A stretch of 64,000 bases of DNA from assembly GCF_913773735.1 (NCBI RefSeq), contig NZ_CAJYEB010000042.1:1-64000 (forward strand). The letters run 5' to 3'. Made by a program: the position numbers and the translations under genes. The notes beneath the pieces are model-generated. The model was not told the DNA's origin. It ran no database searches and worked only from the letters and a program-made list of their open reading frames with translations. The DNA is from an uncultured Massilia sp. (GTDB lineage: Bacteria > Pseudomonadota > Gammaproteobacteria > Burkholderiales > Burkholderiaceae_D). The first letter of the stretch is position 1; every line of letters starts with the position of its first letter. Positions 43,130-50,193 of this stretch are shown here, piece by piece.

Positions 43130-43154
43130 CCATGCCGGCCACGCGCCGGCATGG
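43130..43154. terminator. Hairpin after the nitroreductase gene
   Basis: CCATGCCGGC, a CACGC loop and GCCGGCATGG form a 10-bp stem two bases after the stop codon. There is no T-run close behind, so it is a probable rather than certain transcript end. Confidence 0.55.
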
Positions 43155-43207
43155 CCCGCGAACGACTGTTTCTCCTCATACTTATTCATTGCGCATGATT
43201 AACTAAG

Positions 43208-43247
43208 TGTGACAACGCACTGTCGGAATGGCTTACACCGTGTCACA
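43208..43247 (+). promoter_or_regulatory. Candidate upstream activator site of the PEP-CTERM gene
   Basis: TGTGACA (43208-43214) and TGTCACA (43241-43247) form a 7-bp inverted pair, roughly 55-95 bases upstream of the sigma-54 promoter. This is a usual place for an enhancer-binding protein site. The PrsK/PrsR pair that controls PEP-CTERM genes elsewhere is a plausible binder, but no such regulator gene is in the window. Confidence 0.4.
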
Positions 43248-43300
43248 AAAATATAATTTCTATAACATAACTTCTTTTAAAATCAAAGACTTGGATCATG

Positions 43301-43316
43301 TGGCACAGAATCTGCT
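43301..43316 (+). promoter_or_regulatory. Sigma-54 promoter of the PEP-CTERM gene
   Basis: TGGCACAGAATCTGCT has GG at 43302-43303 and GC at 43314-43315 with exactly ten bases between, and matches most of the -24/-12 consensus. The predicted start near 43327 leaves a 45-base leader to the ATG at 43372. Sigma-54 control of PEP-CTERM genes through PrsK/PrsR is known in floc-forming relatives. Confidence 0.8.
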
Positions 43317-43371
43317 AAAGGAGAGGTGTACAGGACAAAAGCCTTTTCACCGATCAAACGAGGAGATTCAC

Positions 43372-44220
43372 ATGAAAGCAGTCTGGAACACGTTGGCAGG
43401 TATCGCGGCATCGGCAACCATTATGGCGTCCGCAAGCGCAGGCACGCTGGTCGACGGCTATACCCTCAACCTGCCGGCCTACGGCGGCAGCAATGCGCAA
43501 GTCGTCAAGGGCGTGGGTGCGCTGGGCTTCAACGGCGAAAGCTACGTGACCACCACCGGCAATATCAACAATCCGACCGCGCCGTTCACGTTCACCGACA
43601 ACGGCATCTTCAACGTCACCACCAACAACGGCGGCGCATCCCTGCTGGACTTCGGTCAGCTGACCGCCAACTACACCGGCGGCACCGGCACCGGCACCCT
43701 GGCCAGCGGCCAGATCACCTTCGATGCCGGCGGCAAACTGGACATCTACTACAACCCGGTCAAGGAATACGCCAATGCCGAAAAAGGCGGCGGCACCGAC
43801 GACCGCTTCGGCGCCACTTCGGGCATCCTGATCGCCTCGTTCACCCAGCTGGCCGGTGGCGGCGGCAAGATCAACCCGGACGGCAGCCCGTCGTCGAACG
43901 GCGACCTGACCCTGCTGTTCCAGTCGACCTTCTTCGCCGACGGCGTCTGGCTGGACAAGGATGGCAATAACCTGATGGCTGGCCTGACCTTCGGCTTCGT
44001 CACTTCGAACGCCTCGCAGGACGTCAATACGATCGACCCGATCATGAAGGAAGTGCTGAGCGGCTCGGCAAGCAACGGCAACAACCCGCCGGCGGCCTTC
44101 TTCGTGCAGAACGGTGGCCAGCTGAAGCTGGAAACCAACGAAGTGCCGGAACCGGCAACCCTGGCCGTGTTCGGCATCGGCCTGGCCGGCCTGGCAGCGA
44201 TGCGCCGCCGCAAGGCCTAA
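43372..44220 (+). CDS. PEP-CTERM-sorted surface protein (PepA-like)
   Basis: A 282-residue protein with a signal peptide (MKAVWNTLAGIAASATIMASASAG). The mature part is Gly/Asn/Thr-rich and beta-strand-like. The C-terminus is a canonical sorting signal: VPEPATLAVFGIGLAGLAAM followed by RRRKA. The signal is cut and the protein released or anchored by exosortase A, encoded at 58.5 kb. A GAGGAG site precedes the ATG, a sigma-54 promoter lies upstream and a strong terminator follows. Overall style fits the flocculation-associated PepA-like group, but this is a tentative label. Confidence 0.92.
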   Translation: MKAVWNTLAGIAASATIMASASAGTLVDGYTLNLPAYGGSNAQVVKGVGALGFNGESYVTTTGNINNPTAPFTFTDNGIFNVTTNNGGASLLDFGQLTANYTGGTGTGTLASGQITFDAGGKLDIYYNPVKEYANAEKGGGTDDRFGATSGILIASFTQLAGGGGKINPDGSPSSNGDLTLLFQSTFFADGVWLDKDGNNLMAGLTFGFVTSNASQDVNTIDPIMKEVLSGSASNGNNPPAAFFVQNGGQLKLETNEVPEPATLAVFGIGLAGLAAMRRRKA

Positions 44221-44233
44221 GCGTCGCCACATG

Positions 44234-44262
44234 AAAAAAACCGGCTCCGGCCGGTTTTTTTT
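44234..44262. terminator. Strong intrinsic terminator after the PEP-CTERM gene (bidirectional)
   Basis: A run of A residues plus CCGGC, a TCCG loop, and GCCGG plus eight T residues form a long stem with U-tracts readable from both strands. It can end both the plus-strand PEP-CTERM transcript and the minus-strand GAF transcript. Confidence 0.9.
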
Positions 44263-44279
44263 CGTCCGGCGCCGGCGCG

Positions 44280-45020
44280 TCAGGCCTGGCCGGGGCCCTT
44301 GTGCAGGTGCCGGTTGAGCTGGTCGATCAATTCCGAGGCGGCATTCACGATCTGGCCCGACTCGAAGCCGGCCCTGGTCATCTCGCGGAAGAACGAGCGC
44401 GCCAGGATGCGGGCGACGTCCTCCGGGTTGCGGTAGGCGGTGCGCACCGACTCGCCCACCTTCTGCTGGGCTTCCTGCAGCAGGGCCAGCTGGGCGAAGC
44501 GAGAGTCGAGCACGCGCTGCAGCTGCTGCACCTGGATCGACTTGCCGATCCACAGCGCCGCGACCTCGATCAGGCGCAACGCCGTCTCGTCGAACGGCGC
44601 CTGGCCGGGGTCGCCGGCGACATTCACCACGCCGACGATGCGGCCGTCGATGCGGATCGGTGCGCAGATCAGGCTGCCGCCGGCGGGGCCGTCGCGGCGC
44701 GCCAGCCCGGCCAGTCCGGAGCTGGCGATGTCGGCGACCAGGAGCGCCTCGCCGCTGGCCAGCACGCGCCCGGCGATGCCCTCCCCGCGCGCCACCGACG
44801 CTTCCCGCGCCGCCGCCGGCACGGGGCCGTGGCGCGCGTACACGCTCATGCGCATGTCTTCCCCGGTGCCGCTGCCGAGCAGCATGATCGAGCAGCTGGC
44901 CGCGCCGGCCAGCGCCGCCGCCATGGCGGCCTGCCGTTCGAGGTTTTCCTCCAGCGTGCCGGAGGCCAGGAAATGCTGCAGGTCCTGCAGCCGCACCAGC
45001 GGATCGCGCGCCTCGCTCAT
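44280..45020 (-). CDS. GAF-domain protein
   Basis: A 246-residue protein. A GAF sensor domain covers about 20-175 (SCSIMLLGSGTGEDMRMSVY, GEGIAGRVLASGEALLVADI, SLICAPIRIDGRIVGVVNVAG). A helical C-terminal part (ALLQEAQQKVGESVRTAYRNPEDVARILARSFFREMTRAGF) follows. There is no kinase, GGDEF or HTH output domain, so it probably signals by protein contacts or through its helical tail. It lies at the end of the minus-strand group next to the nucleotidyltransferase operon, 95 bases away. Confidence 0.85.
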   Translation of the reverse strand: MSEARDPLVRLQDLQHFLASGTLEENLERQAAMAAALAGAASCSIMLLGSGTGEDMRMSVYARHGPVPAAAREASVARGEGIAGRVLASGEALLVADIASSGLAGLARRDGPAGGSLICAPIRIDGRIVGVVNVAGDPGQAPFDETALRLIEVAALWIGKSIQVQQLQRVLDSRFAQLALLQEAQQKVGESVRTAYRNPEDVARILARSFFREMTRAGFESGQIVNAASELIDQLNRHLHKGPGQA

Positions 45021-45114
45021 TCGATGCCACCTTGTCCGGATTGCATGATTTTCGACATCCCATGCCCATGGTAGGCGATTGCCGACGCCGCGGGCGCGCC
45101 GCTCGGGACGGCCT

Positions 45115-46212
45115 TCACGACGCCGTCTCGCCGCGCGACGATACGAAGGCTTTGTGCAACAGGTGGCGCGCCAGCAGCAGCGGCGGCATGCGCAGCCAGG
45201 TGCCGCGCAGGTACAGCAGGAAGCGCGCCGTGCCGGCGAACGCGTCCGCGCAGCTGGCGTGCGGCGGCAGCAGCGCGCGGCCGAACAGGCGGTCCATCAG
45301 CCACAGCAGCGCGGCCGGCGGCGCCTGCGCGGCGGCGGCGTCCAGGACCGGCTGCGGCACGGTCGTGCCCAGCAGGCGCCGGCAGTAGCGCAGCGCATAG
45401 AACAGCGGCCGGCCGAGCTGCAGCTGGCGCGCGCGCGGCACCAGGTCGTCCCAGAAGCCGGGCATGGCGCCGAACTCGCCCAGCAGCAGGTGCAGGTCGA
45501 ACAGGTCGCGCATACCCTTGTCGAGTTCGCTCTCGAAGAACAGGTGGGTGGCGCTGTGCAGCACCATGTCGACGGGCGCCAGCACGGCCAGGCCGGGCAC
45601 GCGCGGCAGCGCGCGGGCGGCGCCCAGCAGCAGCGCCGGCGCGGGACGCACGGGCGCGGTCTCGGGCAGGATCGCGTGGTGCACGTCGATGCCGGTGCGG
45701 CGGCGCAGGTGCTGCATCGGCGGCAGCTCGTGCATCCATTCGCGGTAGTAGCGCTGGTCGTAGGGATCGTGGTGGGTCGTGGCCCAGCCGTGCAGCATCA
45801 GCGCCGACTCGACGTCGTCCAGGCGCGCCTTCGGCACCAGGATGTCGACGTCGCCATACAGCCGCCCGGCGCCCGCGCGCAGGCCCGCCGTCGTATAGGC
45901 GGCGCCCTTGAGCAGCAGCACCGGCAGGCCCGTGGGATGCAGCGCTTGCGCGATGTTCTCGACCTCGAAGCGCACGGCCTGGCGCTGGCGCCGGTCCTGC
46001 GCGCGCGCCCACTCGAGATGGGTGCGCGCCTGCGCCGGGATGCGCTCCAGCAGTTCCTGCTCCTCCACCAGCACCAGCAGGCTGGCCGTCAGGTTGACGC
46101 TGGCGCACTGGCGCAGCAGCAAGTCCCAGTCGGCCAGCGACAGGTCGGCCAGCCGGGCCGGGTCGCGCAGCACGCGCGGCAGGAGCGGGAGCGCGGACGG
46201 CGTGCGCATCAT
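45115..46212 (-). CDS. Nucleotidyltransferase-fold protein (NTP_transf_5-like)
   Basis: A 365-residue protein started at ATG 46212, whose ATGA overlaps the stop of the kinase gene; 46209 is an alternative start. The core motif LLLKGAAYTTAGLRAGAGRLYGDVDILVPK carries the G-x-D-x-D pattern of polymerase-beta-type nucleotidyltransferases, followed by GIDVHHAI and a helical C-terminal half with LFDLHLLLGEFG. Such proteins accompany exosortase loci and HprK-related kinases and also occur in peptide-modification clusters. The substrate is unknown. It is the last gene of a tightly overlapped four-gene operon. Confidence 0.82.
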   Translation of the reverse strand: MMRTPSALPLLPRVLRDPARLADLSLADWDLLLRQCASVNLTASLLVLVEEQELLERIPAQARTHLEWARAQDRRQRQAVRFEVENIAQALHPTGLPVLLLKGAAYTTAGLRAGAGRLYGDVDILVPKARLDDVESALMLHGWATTHHDPYDQRYYREWMHELPPMQHLRRRTGIDVHHAILPETAPVRPAPALLLGAARALPRVPGLAVLAPVDMVLHSATHLFFESELDKGMRDLFDLHLLLGEFGAMPGFWDDLVPRARQLQLGRPLFYALRYCRRLLGTTVPQPVLDAAAAQAPPAALLWLMDRLFGRALLPPHASCADAFAGTARFLLYLRGTWLRMPPLLLARHLLHKAFVSSRGETAS

Positions 46213-47138
46213 GGGGCAGGCGACGCCAGCGCGTCGAACGTGGCGATGGCGTCGTCCAGGTCGCTGTAATGGAATTCGAAACAGGCGCTGCGCCCGACCG
46301 TGTCGGCCAGCGTGCGAAAGCCCGCCGCGCCCAGGTGGCTGTAGTTGAACGCATTCTCGGCCACGCGCATGAAGGCGCGCGCGCGCGCCAGCGGCACGAG
46401 CGTGGTGGCGACGCCCGCCGCGTAGCGCGGAAACACGATCCAGGCCGGCAGCGCCGGGCGCTGCGCCTGCGCGACGCTGTCCGGCGGCGCCTTCAGGTGC
46501 GCCACCGTGCCCTTCGCGGTGTCGCTGACCGGGCGGCTGAGCACCGGGTCGCGCGCGAACGCGCGGATCACGTCGATCGAACGGTTCTTCAGGCTCACCG
46601 GGCGCGGCACCGGCACCAGCAGGCCGTCGTCGGGACGCAGCAGGGCCAGTTCGTCGGACAGCAGGCGCCAGCCGCGGCTGATCAGCGCGGCGCACAGCGT
46701 GCTCTTGCCGGAGCCGGGCGGCGCGGGCAGGATGGCGGCGCGGCCGCCGCGCTCGACGACGGCCGCATGCACGATCAGCCAGCCGTGGGCGCGCGTGGAG
46801 ATGCACCAGTTCAGCGCCCATTCCAGCATCGGGAAGGCGTGGTTCAGCGGCAGCGATTCGAACGGCGCCAGGCCGTCGACGTCGAAGCTGACCTGCGGCC
46901 GGTACCAGCGGCGCAGCCCGCCCGAAGGACGCAGGCGCACGTGGAAGTCGGCGAAGCCGTCGTCGCGCAGCGGATAGTCGCCGTACAGCAGGGCGATGCC
47001 CTCGGCGACCTGGGGGATCGGCGTGCGGATGCGGCTGACGAAGGGGCCGGTCTCGACGGCCAGGCCGGGACCGGCCAGGCGTCGCGCGAGTTCGGCGGGC
47101 GTGAGCGATGCCACGGTCGGCGGCGCGGCCATCAGCAT
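46209..47138 (-). CDS. HprK-related kinase A
   Basis: A 309-residue protein started at ATG 47138; 47132 is an alternative that meets the upstream stop as TGATG. The C-terminal two-thirds is an HPr kinase-like P-loop domain: LIVHAAVVERGGRAAILPAP followed by PGSGKSTLCAALISRGW (Walker A), LLSDELALLRPDDG (the serine/aspartate segment) and PVSLKNRSIDVI. It probably phosphorylates a Ser of a protein or peptide partner. It lies between a PqqD-like gene and the nucleotidyltransferase gene with overlapping stops and starts, the HPr-rel-A arrangement known near exosortase genes. Confidence 0.87.
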   Translation of the reverse strand: MLMAAPPTVASLTPAELARRLAGPGLAVETGPFVSRIRTPIPQVAEGIALLYGDYPLRDDGFADFHVRLRPSGGLRRWYRPQVSFDVDGLAPFESLPLNHAFPMLEWALNWCISTRAHGWLIVHAAVVERGGRAAILPAPPGSGKSTLCAALISRGWRLLSDELALLRPDDGLLVPVPRPVSLKNRSIDVIRAFARDPVLSRPVSDTAKGTVAHLKAPPDSVAQAQRPALPAWIVFPRYAAGVATTLVPLARARAFMRVAENAFNYSHLGAAGFRTLADTVGRSACFEFHYSDLDDAIATFDALASPAP

Positions 47139-47434
47139 GCGGACGGGGCGATCAGCCAGAGGCGCTGCAGGAGCTGCAGCAGTTCGCCGGTCTCGAAGCG
47201 GACCTCGTCGGGATCGATGTCGAATTCCGCCTGCAACAGGGCAACCAGCGCCGCGCGCGTGGCGGGGCCGCGCGCCAGGGCCAGCAGGATCTCGATGGCG
47301 GGGCCGCCCAGCAGGTGGGTGTCGCCGGACAGGTCGTTGTACAGCACGTACTCGTCGTCGCCCTGCCCATCGTCCCACTGCCGGTACTGCAGCGCCTGTC
47401 CGGGACGCAGGCACCAGGTATCGCCGGCACTCAC
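47132..47434 (-). CDS. PqqD-like peptide chaperone of the HPr-rel-A system
   Basis: A 100-residue protein using a GTG start at 47434, whose GTGA overlaps the previous gene's stop. It has the PqqD/RRE-like layout: an N-terminal strand region (WCLRPGQALQYRQWDDE-like), YVLYNDLSGDTHLLGGPAIEILLAL and a C-terminal winged-helix part (LVALLQAEFDIDPDEVRFETGELLQLLQRLWLI). PqqD-type domains bind leader peptides and present them to modifying enzymes. It is encoded immediately upstream of the HprK-like kinase and downstream of a Tat-signal protein that is a candidate partner. Confidence 0.82.
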   Translation of the reverse strand: MSAGDTWCLRPGQALQYRQWDDGQGDDEYVLYNDLSGDTHLLGGPAIEILLALARGPATRAALVALLQAEFDIDPDEVRFETGELLQLLQRLWLIAPSAC

Positions 47435-48072
47435 GCGCTGGCCATGGTCCCGCTCAGGTAAGTGACGATCTCGTTCGCGTACCATTTTTTCCCGGCGATC
47501 GGGGCATAGTAGCCCTGCAAGCACCATTCGTTCCAGATCTGCTGGACCATGGAGGTGGTCAGGAAACTCGTGTACCCGGCCGCCGCGTTGAGGTAGGCGG
47601 CCATGACGTAGCGGCCCAGGTTGCCGTTGCCCCAGTCGATGACATTGGCGCCGGAAAGCAACACGCGGGCATTGAACAGCGCGTAGGCGGCCCCGTTCCT
47701 GCTGCACGAAAAGAAGGTCTTGAAATCGTTCGAATCGCAACCGCTCGGCCACGGACGCGACGACCACCAGGTCGGCCCCTGGCCGCTGCAGACGGGCGCT
47801 TCGCCGCGGTAGCTGACCTTGCCGTTCATCGTTTTCTGGTTGATCACCGAAAAGGCGGCCGACGGCGCCATGCCGCAGAATTGCGTGGCCATGCCGGGGG
47901 TGCTGTGCAGCGTCATCAGCACGCCGGCGGCGCCGGCGCCGGTCTTGGCGAAGCGACGGCGCGACGCGCCCTTGGCCGACAGCCCGTCCGCAGGCGCGGG
48001 CGCCGCGGACCCCACCTGGGAATCCGGCACATCGCCTGCATTGTCCTGCGGGTCACGGTCTTGGTCAGCCAC
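47431..48072 (-). CDS. Tat-signal hypothetical protein in the HprK/PqqD operon
   Basis: A 213-residue protein with a GTG start at 48072, chosen because CGAGGA lies just upstream. A 36-residue polar Asp/Pro-rich head precedes a twin-arginine motif SRRRFAK (37-43) and a hydrophobic stretch (TGAGAAGVLMTL). The secreted domain has five cysteines and many aromatic residues (WWSSRPWPSGC, FKTFFSCSR, VQQIWNEWCLQGYY). I recognise no family. It overlaps the PqqD-like gene by four bases, so it is coupled to it and could be the protein the PqqD/kinase/nucleotidyltransferase set acts on (inference). Confidence 0.7.
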   Translation of the reverse strand: MADQDRDPQDNAGDVPDSQVGSAAPAPADGLSAKGASRRRFAKTGAGAAGVLMTLHSTPGMATQFCGMAPSAAFSVINQKTMNGKVSYRGEAPVCSGQGPTWWSSRPWPSGCDSNDFKTFFSCSRNGAAYALFNARVLLSGANVIDWGNGNLGRYVMAAYLNAAAGYTSFLTTSMVQQIWNEWCLQGYYAPIAGKKWYANEIVTYLSGTMASA

Positions 48073-48256
48073 TTCGGGTCCTCGTCGGTCGTAAAAAGAT
48101 CGGCAATCCGTACAATGCCAGATTCCTTGAGGGCAAGCAATCCTTGTGCCACGCAATGGCGGCTAAAAACAACGCTATGAAATCAACAACTTAGCATAGC
48201 CCAGGCAGGGACGGCCAGGAAGCCGGCGGCGTGCCTGTAAAAAATCCCGACAGCGG

Positions 48257-48883
48257 TCAGAAATAGCTTTCCGGGATGACCAGCACGTCGCCCGGCTGCA
48301 TGCGCACATTGGCCGAGATATCGCCTTCCTTGATCAGGTCGTCCAGGCGCACGTTGAACTTCTGCTGCCGGCCATCCACCGTGCGGATCAGGCTGGCACG
48401 GTTGCCGGCCGCGAACTCGGTCGTGCCGCCGACGGCGATCAGCACGTCCATCAGGCTCATCTCGTTGCGGTACGGCAGGGCCTGGGGCTTCGCCGCCTGG
48501 CCGATCACGCGGATCTGCTCGCTGTAGTTGCCCACGAAGTTGGTCACGACCACGGTCACCACCGGCTGCTGGATGAACTTCGCCAGTGCCTTCTCGATGT
48601 CGCGCGCCAGTTCCGTCGAGGTCTTGCCGGCGGCCGGCAGGTCTTCGACCAGCGGCGTGGTGATCTTGCCGTCCGGACGGACCGGCACCGCCATCGACAC
48701 TTCCGGATTGCGCCAGACGATGATGTTGACGGTATCGCCAGGGCCGACCCGGTATTCCGGGGCGCTCGCCTGGGTATCGACCGGTTGCGGCGCGCGCGTC
48801 GCGCAGCCGCCCAGTACCAGCGTGCACGCGGCCGCGAGCGCCATTGCCGAATGTTTGATCAGGTTCGCCTTGTCCTTGCCCAC
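48257..48883 (-). CDS. XrtA-system polysaccharide export lipoprotein (Wza-like)
   Basis: A 208-residue outer-membrane polysaccharide export protein. It has a lipobox (LVLGGC, Cys26), a Poly_export domain (YRVGPGDTVNIIVWRNPEVSM, VRPDGKITTPLVEDLPAAG, LAKFIQQPVVTVVV) and a SLBB domain (IRVIGQAAKPQALPYRNEMSLMD). The length is typical for the XrtA-associated export protein. Normally this gene heads the same transcript as the chain-length determinant. Here it is on the opposite strand, separated from it by a protease gene. Confidence 0.92.
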   Translation of the reverse strand: MGKDKANLIKHSAMALAAACTLVLGGCATRAPQPVDTQASAPEYRVGPGDTVNIIVWRNPEVSMAVPVRPDGKITTPLVEDLPAAGKTSTELARDIEKALAKFIQQPVVTVVVTNFVGNYSEQIRVIGQAAKPQALPYRNEMSLMDVLIAVGGTTEFAAGNRASLIRTVDGRQQKFNVRLDDLIKEGDISANVRMQPGDVLVIPESYF

Positions 48884-49023
48884 TTTCCAATCCCTTTCTG
48901 CTGACGATGGCCGCAGCGCCTTTTAATATTGCGCCAATGTTATTAAGCCATTAACAACGACCTATTGTATAACAGAGTTTCCGGCGCACAGGGCGCGCAC
49001 GATAGAATTGTCTTTCGACATTT

Positions 49024-49827
49024 TTATTTTTGTTGCAATAAGTCCTGCACGTACCTGGCCGGGATGGCATACGTGATTCCGCTGGGATTGCTGATCGCCG
49101 TTTCCTTCAGTCCCTTGACGAAGACTGCATTCACCACGCCCCAGACCCGGCCGCTGGCCGGATCGTAGACCGGGCTGCCGCTATTGCCCGGATACGCGGT
49201 GCCGTCCAGCTGGAAGATGCTGAACGGCGCGCGCTGCAGGGCCACGATCTGGCGCGGGTCCAGGCCGCGCGAGTTGAGCGACGGCGTCACGATCGGCGTG
49301 ATGGCCGCCAGCGTGGCGCGGTGCGTGGCCGCGTGCAGGCCCAGCACCATGCCCAGCGGGTAGCCGGTGAACGCCAGCTCCTGTCCTTCCTGCACGCCGT
49401 CCGAATCCCCCAGCTCCAGCGCCGGCAGCGGCGCGCCGGACAGGCGCAGGTGCGCCAGGTCGTGGGCGGCGTCGCGCGCCACCAGGCGCGCCGCGCGGAA
49501 GCGGATCGCATCGCCGTCGGACGTGACGATGCCGAGTTGTTCGACCTTGCCGCCCGCCCCCAGGGTATCGGGGACCACGTGCGCGTTGGTGATCACGCTC
49601 AAGCCGTCGCCCACCACGAAGCCGGTGCCGAAGAACACCGTGGCCGGGCTGCGCGTGGGTTCGAACGTGCCCACGCCCACCACCGAGCGCTTGACCACGG
49701 GAATGATCGCCTTCAGTTCCGCCGCCGGCGCCGGGCCCACGACGCAGCCGGCGGCCAGCGCCGCCAGTCCCGCCAGCGCCCGGCGCCGCGTCATATTTCC
49801 TGATGGCAGGTTATTTCGATTCGGCAT
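49024..49827 (-). CDS. Trypsin-like serine protease, Tat-type lipoprotein
   Basis: A 267-residue protein started at ATG 49827. MTRRRALAGLAALAAGC gives a twin-arginine plus lipobox signal (Cys28). The S1-type triad is visible: His83 in ITNAHVV, Asp123 in AHDLAHL and Ser216 in YPGNSGSPV. There is no PDZ domain, unlike DegP. It is therefore a periplasmic, membrane-tethered protease, perhaps for quality control or processing in the EPS/PEP-CTERM system. A sigma-70-like promoter lies upstream at 49857-49885. The downstream minus-strand neighbour is the Wza-like gene. Confidence 0.88.
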   Translation of the reverse strand: MPNRNNLPSGNMTRRRALAGLAALAAGCVVGPAPAAELKAIIPVVKRSVVGVGTFEPTRSPATVFFGTGFVVGDGLSVITNAHVVPDTLGAGGKVEQLGIVTSDGDAIRFRAARLVARDAAHDLAHLRLSGAPLPALELGDSDGVQEGQELAFTGYPLGMVLGLHAATHRATLAAITPIVTPSLNSRGLDPRQIVALQRAPFSIFQLDGTAYPGNSGSPVYDPASGRVWGVVNAVFVKGLKETAISNPSGITYAIPARYVQDLLQQK

Positions 49828-50193
49828 CAACCGTGCACCCCTTTTTTATTTGAAACATTACAATGAAGCGTTTGAATTTAGACAACAACTTGCATGGCTA
49901 GTGTATGCGATGCTGTGGCGCGCCGCATCCGCCGGATTGCTCCGAAGCATGCGACACGCCGCCGATTTTGTTTGTATAATTACAATTATTGACGCTGGTT
50001 AACGGTAGTTTCGGCAATTTCGTGGCGATCTTGAATTGATTTGTGTTGTAGGCGCGGTACTCGCCGTCAACCCCGTCAATTTTTTCTCGCGCGTAATTGC
50101 AATTGCCCCGGCTACAAGCGATCATGCAAGGCATTTGATTATTTTTCCGCCCCGTCCGACCTGGTACGGGGCACTCTAGGCGAGACTGACGAC
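49828..50193. other. AT-rich divergent intergenic region before the XrtA operon
   Basis: This 366-base stretch is far richer in A and T than its surroundings (for example around 49975-49990). It carries the protease promoter on the minus strand and the leader of the XrtA operon on the plus strand. GCCCCGT / ACGGGGC (about 50152-50175) form a 7-bp hairpin about 20 bases before the chain-length determinant ATG, which could affect translation. No convincing sigma-54 or sigma-70 promoter was found on the plus strand, and no gene is seen. Confidence 0.5.
49857..49885 (-). promoter_or_regulatory. Sigma-70-like promoter of the protease gene
   Basis: On the minus strand TTGTCT (49885-49880), a 17-base spacer and TGTAAT (49862-49857) give a good -35/-10 pair. 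The -10 ends 30 bases before the protease ATG. Confidence 0.5.
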
